Of a stretch of 64,000 nucleotides of DNA, positions 56,683 to 64,000 are shown one piece after another (position 1 is the first letter of the stretch; each line of letters opens with the position of its first letter). Position numbers and translations under genes: made by a program. The notes below the pieces were generated by a model. The model was not told the origin of the DNA, made no database searches, and saw only the letters and a list, made by a program, of their open reading frames with translations. This stretch comes from Odiellus spinosus (lineage: Eukaryota > Arthropoda > Arachnida > Opiliones > Phalangiidae): the NCBI GenBank assembly GCA_963920705.1, contig OY987232.1, positions 15,067,726 to 15,131,725 of the forward strand, written 5' to 3'.

Positions 56683-57021
56683 CAGAAGCCAATGAAACCC
56701 TCCTTTGAAGTCTATTACTCCCGGGTCTTGTTTTCCCCCTCTCTGTATGGGTTAGTTTCAAAAAGCGCGATTCGTACGCCTCCTAACGGTAGATATTTTC
56801 GGAGCGGGAGTTCGTCCAGCGAATATCTCTAGCAGCCTCGGAGTTCGTCAAAAAAACGTCGTCGTTTGTGGAGAGAGAGAATTTCCAATTTTGCGTAGAC
56901 AGGGGGATATGAAGTAGGACCCCTCCGATCTCGTAAAATTGGGAATTTTACCCATACAGAGAGGAGCGCTATATCGAACATTAGAGTAGTAGACTTCACA
57001 GGAGGGTTTCTTCGGCTTCTG
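56683..57021 (-). mobile_element. MITE family A, copy A9
   Basis: 339 bp, reverse orientation. The flanks ATTTCAT and ATTTTAT match at 6 of 7 bases. Confidence 0.85.
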
Positions 57022-58868
57022 ATTTTATTCAAACTTTAGAAATAAATTTAAATACCAAAAACGTGTCTAAAATTGTGGAAAAATTATCGAATACGTTTAA
57101 TTATTAGATTCAACTTTCCATTCAAAGTTTAAGATCACAAAATCATAATTGTAGTCTTCCTGCTCTACAGAAACCTTTATTTAATGAACTGTTTTTCTCA
57201 TTAATAATATTAGAATTTAATCACCATTGTCATTAAATTTTGTGTAAGTTTCTAAGTTTGAGCAATTTATGAAAAACAATTGCTTTTTAAATTCAATTTT
57301 GCCAGTGTGTGAAGATGCAGACTAGCATTGCTTAGTGAATACCTTCTTTCTGGCATTGTTGGTCTAATTTTACCAAAAATAATTTATGGAAAGAAGCCAA
57401 AGATACACAAAGGAATCTCTCTCATATATAAGTGTGTGTCGTTAACGTAAAATATGTGTAGGGTAATACTTTGACTCAATTGCTTTTAAGTCAGAAGATG
57501 CAACAAGAAAAAACTCAGTAGGGGGGATTTTAATTCATTAGTGGCCAGACTAAACAGAACTTTGAATTTAAAGAAGTCACGCAGAGACTCTAATCACAAA
57601 TTGCATTTGGATTATTAATAGAAATACGAAGAAAATATCAAAGGGAGGGTTACCTGAGTAACAAATAAACAAGTTGGGCAGCAGCTTGTGAAATGTGAGG
57701 GATAGACTCAGGGTCACATGACCAGTTTTGGAAAATTCTTAATGCTCACTAGCGCCATCTCGTATTAGAGAATACAGGATGCATTTTTCGATATTACCAG
57801 AAGCCGATGAAACCCTCCTTTGAAGTCTACTACTCTAATGTTCCATATAGCGCGCCTCCCTGTATGGGTAAAATTGACAACTTTACGAAATCTGAGGGGT
57901 CCTACTTCATACCCCTCTGTCTACGGAAAATTGGAAATTCTCTCTCTCCACAAACGACGACGTTTTTTTTTTACGAACTTCAAGGCTGCTAGAGATATTC
58001 GCTCGAAAATATCTACCGTTAGGAGGCGTACGAATCGCGCTTTTTCAAACTAACCCATACAGAGAGGGGTAGACAAGACCCGAGAGTAATAGACTTCAAA
58101 GGAGGGTTTCATCGGCTTCTGATAATATGAAAAATTTCGATTCATATATTACAAAATTAAGTTTTATCTGCCATTTAAGAAAAACTGAGACCCCTATTAT
58201 GAAAAATCAGCGCCATCTCGTGTTTTTCCGCAGTATTTGAGTGCTAAAGGGGAATGTCCAAATTTTTACTATACCCATATACCATGCGAAACAATGTAAC
58301 GAAGCTGATCTACTTCATAAAAAATCTTACGAGGCCTTTCATTTAAAAGTTGTTCCCTTGGAATTTTTATTCCGATGCAGCATTTTATATTAATGTTGTT
58401 ATTTCTCCCAGGGCTGTAGCTGTTTGATATACTATTATTTGGCAGCTGGATTGTCAACAAAATACAAGGCTAAAAGCTCCATGGGATGAATACAATTTTA
58501 TCTAGTTATTCTTTAACTGATAATAATTCTTTGTCTCGATGAGTAAAAAACTCTTCTTATAAAGGCGTTACTTTAAGCGAGACCCCTCGCTAAGCATCAC
58601 CCCCTCCCTCTCACAAAAAAAAACAAAAAAACACAGATAATTTAAAGATATACAAGAAAAACATAAGACTAACAAAATAAACTTAATATTTAAACATAAC
58701 CAACGATTTTTCATCACCTATACAGGGTGTTAATATTTATAGGCCATTCCACACACACTTAAAACGACGACTTTCACAATTTATCAAATTATGAAGATAA
58801 TGGAACTAATGTAGATAAGGGGCAATTTAAAATATATTTAAGGTATCGGTCATTATTATAATCATTAA
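57022..58868. other. No gene recognised apart from MITE A10
   Basis: AT-rich intergenic or intronic DNA; CAGCGCCATCTCGT occurs at about 57750 and 58208. Confidence 0.35.
57798..58121 (+). mobile_element. MITE family A, copy A10
   Basis: 324 bp with both terminal repeats; a short internal deletion removes part of the GACGAACTCC region. Confidence 0.85.
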
Positions 58869-58869
58869 T

Positions 58870-59555
58870 TACTGTCACTTTTTTATCCCGTTCCAAATTA
58901 CCGCCACTTTTACAATTTGCATCCCGTTCCAAATTCCCGGCGCTTTTTTATTCCCTTTAAATTCACGGCACTTTTTTTATCCATTCCAAATTCCCGCCAC
59001 TTTTTATCCATTCCAAATTCCCGCCACTCTTTTATCCATTCCAAATACCCGCCACTTTTTATCCATTCCAAATTCCCGCCACTTTTTATCCATTCCAAAT
59101 TACCGCCACTTTTTATCCATTCCAAATTACCGCCACTTTTTTATCCATTCCAAATTACCGCCACTTTTTATCCATTCCAAATTACCGCCACTTTTTTATC
59201 CATTCCAAATTACCGCCACTTTTTTATCCATTCCAAATTACCGCCACTTTTTTATCCATTCCAAATTACCGCCACTTTTTAATCCATTCCAAATTACCGC
59301 CACTTTTTTATTCCATTCTAAATTACCGCCACTTTTTGATCCATTCCAAATTACCGCCACTTTTTTATCCATTCCAAATTCCCGCCACTTTTTTATCCAT
59401 TCCAAATTCCCGCCACTTTTTTATCCATTCCAAATTCCCGGCACTTTTTATCCATTCCAAATTCCCGCCACTTTTTTATCCATTCCAAATTCCCGCCACT
59501 TTTTATCCATTCCAAATTCCCGCCACTTTTTTATCCGGTTCCAAATTACCATTTC
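58870..59555. repeat. 27/28-bp minisatellite
   Basis: About 24 copies of CCATTCCAAATTACCGCCAC plus TTTTTTAT. ATTCCCG and ATTACCG variants are grouped in blocks. Confidence 0.95.
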
Positions 59556-60025
59556 AACACACACAACTATAGTGTTAATAATCATCTTTGTGGGTATACC
59601 CTGTACGTGACAACGAAAAATAAAAAAGGCATAGCTCGATTTCTAATCGCGGTTCCTTGTTATCGCTCTGTATATTGAAGGACTAAGCTATCAAATTCAG
59701 GGTCAGGCACGCGCGAGCTCTGTTTCACGACGTATCGCGACCTCCAAATTTATTATCAGGAAGGAAGAAGACATAACGCGCGTTTTGTGTAGGGGGCCAC
59801 GAATTCTCTCGATCGTAAACCCTTTCCCGAAATCGTGGCGCGATTCAATTAACGACGCTTCACCCAATTTATTTCTCGTTGCCTACAAATTAATTGACTA
59901 CGTGACAGGACTCGGGGTTATGATTTATAAGCTTTCATTGAAAGTATACTCTAGGATTAAGTAAAGATTACTTTTCAAAGCAGACAAATATTTAAAATTT
60001 ACAGTAATTATTTAAAAACTTGTCT

Positions 60026-60116
60026 AGAGCTCGGTATTCGTATAATTTTTATTAATTGGATAAAATCTATTTAATTCTGATGCATATTATCTGTTTGATT
60101 AAAAATAGACTATTTC
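60026..60116 (+). mobile_element. Family C fragment, copy C5
   Basis: The first 90 bases only (AGAGCTCGGTATTCG...). It is broken where a B-like CGATTGGTCGCTAGACC segment and then F3 begin. Confidence 0.7.
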
Positions 60117-60132
60117 GATTGGTCGCTAGACC

Positions 60133-61139
60133 GGTTCTAGCCCGATTCGCCCAATCTCAATTGGCCCAATCCCAACTGGCCCAATTCCCAATCAGCCCAA
60201 TTCATTCAACCTAACCCAACTCGGTCAATCTTAAGAACAATTTTTTTTTTAAATTTTGGTAACCTAACCCAACCCAATCTACCTTAACCCAACCCAATCT
60301 ACCTTAACCCAAGACAATCTACCTTAACCCAAGACAATCTACCTTAACCCAACACAATCTACCTTAACCCAACACAATCTACCTTAACCCAACACAATCT
60401 ACCTTAACCCAACACAATCTACCTTAACCCAACACAATCTACCTTAACCCAACACAATCTACCTTAACCCAACACAATCTACCTTAACCCAACACAATCT
60501 ACCTTAACCCAACACAATCTACCTTAACCCAACACAATCTACCTTAACCCAACACAATCTACCTTAACCCAACACAATCTACCTTAACCCAACACAATCT
60601 ACCTTAACCCAACACAATTTACCTTAACCCAACACAATTTACCTTAACCCAACACAATTTACCTTAACCCAACACAATTTACCTTAACCCAACACAATTT
60701 ACCTTAACCCAACACAATTTACCTTAACCCAACACAATTTACCTTAACCCAACACAATCTACCTTAACCCAACACAATCTACCTTAACCCAACACAATCT
60801 ACCTTAACCCAACACAATCTACCTTAACCCAACACAATCTACCTTAACCCAACACAATCTACCTTAACCCAACACAATCTACCTTAACCCAACACAATCT
60901 ACCTTAACCCAACACAATCTACCTTAACCCAACACAATCTACCTTAACCCAACACAATCTACCCTATAAAACTTAACCCAAAAAAACCTAACCCAACCCA
61001 AATACAATCAAATTTTGGTTTGGGCGAATTGGGAATCGAAATTTTGGGCCAAATGATAATAGGTTTGGGAGAAGAAGGATTGGGCGAAATGGAAATAGAT
61101 AATTTTGGGCGAAATATTTGGGCGAAATGGGAACAAACC
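60133..61139. mobile_element. Element F3 with expanded core
   Basis: 1007 bp; ends GGTTCTAGCCCGATTCGCCC and GGGCGAAATGGGAACAAACC. The core has grown into a 20-bp minisatellite. No target duplication is visible. Confidence 0.7.
60252..60965. repeat. 20-bp minisatellite, about 36 copies
   Basis: Unit ACCTTAACCCAACACAATCT, nearly perfect. A run of about 7 units reads ..AATTT and two early units read ..AGACAATCT, showing how variants spread. Confidence 0.95.
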
Positions 61140-61461
61140 TTTCCATCAGGTGAAAGCAAAAAGTACACATCCTTGAGAATGTAAACTGGTCTTTTCATGG
61201 GAATTTTAGCGCATGTTAAGAATGAAAAGGATTACGACGCATATAATCATAGTCGGCAAGTTGTTGAAAACTAGCAAAAGTAGTTGTCCTCGATCCTCAA
61301 CGAGGAACAGGGAAAAACCACTTGAGTTTAATTTAATAACGTATTATTCTCTTAAATATTAATTCTTGTTAAGATTCATTTTTGGGGACACGAAAAAGAA
61401 AAAAAAAAAACACACGATGCAGTCCGCCTTCTTACACAGTTTTAACATAAATTTACCTCGT

Positions 61462-61965
61462 AGATCTCGGAATTCGTATAATTTTTATTAATTGGATAAA
61501 ATATACTAAATTCTGATGTATATTATCTGTTTGATTAAAAATTGACTATTTTTCATTCGAGTTAACTTATTCCAAGATAACGTAAAAAAACATAATCCAC
61601 ATCCGTATTTATCCAAAAATGGCCTTATCTTAGAATATTATCCGCGTTATACGTTCGGATAAAAAAATTCAAAATTTATTTTCGTGAAAAATAACGAATA
61701 AAAAGATGATTTAAAATCTTAGTTTCGTCGTTTTATTTATATTCTTCGAATTAAAAGTCAATTTGAAATATTTTTCTTATATTTTAGACTAATTCTGGAA
61801 ACGTGAATTTTCTTATCCATCGTTATACGTTTGAAAACGAGTAATTTGTAGATAGATAAAGCGCCAAATTCTTATCTTCGGGTAAACCTTTTAACAATTA
61901 TACGAATATACAAATATCAGTTTTTAATTACAATTTTATTCGAAAATAAAATATCTGAAAATATA
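61462..61965 (+). mobile_element. Family C element, copy C6
   Basis: Left end AGATCTCGGAATTC; the right end decays after AAAATATCTGAAAATATA and lacks the GAGCTCT terminus. Confidence 0.7.
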
Positions 61966-62404
61966 TATTTATAACAAAGAAAGATTGACGCTCCATTTTT
62001 ATCAAACAATATATGACATATAATGGGAGACCGCTTGGCATCAAAGAACGTTAGATAACGGGGAAAAATAAAAATCAACGCGAAAATTGATGACTTCATC
62101 AATAGCCATTTAGTCTAGACAAGGTAGCGAAGCGAAACGGAATTATTTCTAGCTGGTGATATAGGTTTCTAATAGCGACTGGTCATAACTAATCGGACAT
62201 TGCTCGTGTCCGCTCGCGTCTAGTTCCAGCTCACTCAAGCGCAAAAAAGAAGAAAAAAAAAAACTCAATTTCCGCCTAAAATTCTATAATACCTTTACTA
62301 CGAGACATACAGTTTCAAATTTAATTGGAACCATTCATGCTAAAACTAAAGAAAAAGTCTCACAAGCTTTTGTTTCAAAAAAATTATTTAGAAAACCATA
62401 ATAT

Positions 62405-62723
62405 CAGAAGTAGATGAAACCATCCTTTGAAGTCTATAGCGCTCCTCTCTTTATGGGTAAAATTCCCAATTTTACGAGATCGGAGGGGTCCTACTTCATA
62501 CCCCCCTGTCTACGGAAAATTGGAAATTCTCTCTCTCCACAAACGACGACGTTTTTTAACGAACTCCAAGGCTGCTAGAGATATTCGCTGGACGAACTCC
62601 CGCTCCGAAAATATCTACCGTTAGGAGGCGTACGAATCGCGCTTTTTGAAACTAACCCATACAGAGAGGGGTAGAAAAGACCAGGGAGTAATAGACTTCA
62701 AAGGAGGGTTTCATCGGCTTCTG
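62405..62723 (+). mobile_element. MITE family A, copy A11
   Basis: 319 bp with a left-side deletion. Its right flank is the 3' part of a B element, while its left flank is not. Confidence 0.8.
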
Positions 62724-62816
62724 CTTTTATTGGTGGATTAGAGATATTTAAACGATAAGGAATCGATTAAAAAAATCACTTATTAGGTTGCGTTCTCATT
62801 TTAAAAGGATTGGGGT
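62724..62816. mobile_element. Right end of a B element (B7), cut by A11 and G
   Basis: B right-arm sequence (GGTGGATTAGAG to TTAGGTTGCGTTCTC). Element G inserted at its last bases. Confidence 0.65.
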
Positions 62817-63352
62817 CGATTTGATCAAATCCCAAATGATCGAACGCTGTCTCAAATGATCGAAGGTCATATGATCGAAATTATTTGGTTTTAAAGGTAG
62901 TCTCAATTGATCGAATATCATTTGATCGAAGTGTCATTTGTACGAATGCTTCCTGATCGAAATCAATTTTAGGAGGAAACTTCTAAGACTTGAAGCCCTG
63001 CCCGTTTACGCTTCCCTTCCATTGGACCTAACCTAACCTAACCAAACGTAACCCAACCAAACATAGCCAAGCTTAGGCTTAAGTATTTTTTTGTACAAAA
63101 AAACCTACTTAATTAGTTCGATAATTTTAGGTTCGATCTAATGAGAATAACCCCTAAAGGATTTAGTTCTACTACAATAGTATTTTAAATACTACTACTT
63201 CGATCAATTGTAATTCGATCCAATGGACATCGATCAAATGCCACAAAAGTTAAAACGAGAGTAAAATAAATTTGATCGAATTCGATTCGATCATTTGAAA
63301 CAAAATTTGATCGAATTCGATCAGACATTTTTCGATCTAATGGAAATAAACC
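62817..63352. mobile_element. Element G with subterminal ATGATCGAA arrays
   Basis: 536 bp; ends GGATTGGGGTCGATTTG and GGAAATAAACC; perfect 8-bp duplication TTTTAAAA (62809-62816, 63353-63360). The left arm has repeated AATGATCGAA, the right arm TTCGATCAAAT-type units, and the core has CCTAACCTAACCTAACC. Confidence 0.8.
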
Positions 63353-63703
63353 TTTTAAAAGTGGGGTTATTTCTTAAAAATTAAAATAAATATAAATATC
63401 AATCCGAGACTAACGTCAACCAATAAATGTAATTTATTTATGAGATCACACCTTTGGTAAAGGTGAGTAATTCCTAAGCTGGCGAAATGGGTCTAGTAAT
63501 TTTAACGAGAATTCCCGAGCTCAGTAATGGGTAATAAAGTGATGGGTGACTCGACACGGTTCACGTAAGATTCATAATACAAAACACCTATACATCGAGA
63601 ACCGAGTTGAAATTTCAGCACGTACAAAACAAAGATAAAATTTGTTTTTTCGAAATTCAGTGAACGAGTTAGCGTTCAATGTTATGCACCGATCGTCAAG
63701 TGT

Positions 63704-64000
63704 AGGGCTAGGAATTCCTATAATTTCTATTAATTGGATAAAATCTAAATTCTGACTATTTTTTCATTCGAAGATAAAGTAATAAAACATAATCCATATC
63801 CGTTTTTATCCAAAAATGGCCTTATCTTAGAATATTATCCGCGTTACACGTTCGGATAAAAAAATTCAAAATTTATTTTCGTGAAAAATAATAAATAAAA
63901 AGATGATTTAAAATCTTAGTTTCGTCGTTTTATTTATATTCTTCAAATTAAAAGTTAATTTGAAATATTTTTCTTATATTTTAGACTAATTCTGGAAACG
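63704..64000 (+). mobile_element. Family C element, copy C7, runs off the window
   Basis: Left part of C with a 30-bp internal deletion; continues past the window end. Confidence 0.7.

Noticed and set aside
58910..59572. Frames with repeated IHSKFPPLF and EWIKSGGNL
   Set aside because: Translations of the 27/28-bp minisatellite on both strands.

Overview
The window is nuclear DNA of an animal, most likely an arthropod. The genes are split by introns, many of them 55-75 bp with GT..AG ends. The DNA is AT-rich and packed with small DNA transposons, and an interstitial run of CCTAA units matches the insect/arthropod telomere repeat TTAGG. All protein calls rest on reading the translated exons and joining them by phase. 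No database search was possible.

Left to right: (1) the 3' end of an ankyrin-repeat gene (+, 1165-3224). (2) Two tandem paralogous secreted animal haem peroxidases (+, 5314-10165 and 12829-19938), each with 15 coding exons in the same phases and predicted at 789 and 792 aa. Both appear intact. (3) An arylsulfatase B-like sulfatase (+, 21040-34182, 7 exons, 567 aa). Its introns are filled by nested mobile elements, including a 4.9 kb palindromic transposon (23031-27975) with an intact 639-aa DDE transposase. (4) A stretch of about 5 kb with no gene I can support. (5) A SPRY/SOCS-box protein of the SPSB3 type (-, 39674-41378, 438 aa). (6) An NDR-family kinase, STK38/Tricornered type (-, 44032-52913), complete except for its N-terminal exon(s). 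(7) About 11 kb of repeats (53-64 kb).

Mobile DNA dominates. Eleven copies of MITE family A and three 316-bp copies of family E both make 7-bp target duplications. Families B, D and J sit between TTAA sites and share AGGG-type ends. Family C is flanked by TA. Families F and G share GGTTT..CC ends, 8-bp duplications, subterminal arrays of a short motif and a CCTAA-like core. Several hAT-like short elements (O, P, Q) are also present. Long tandem arrays (172-bp, 31-bp, 30-bp, 27-bp and 20-bp units) occupy introns and intergenic DNA.

The genes do not form one pathway. The two peroxidases are a local duplication. The sulfatase, SPRY protein and kinase are ordinary single genes. The most unusual items are the giant foldback transposon nested in another transposon inside the sulfatase gene, the F/G element architecture, and the peroxidase pair whose homologous intron was enlarged by different repeats in each copy.
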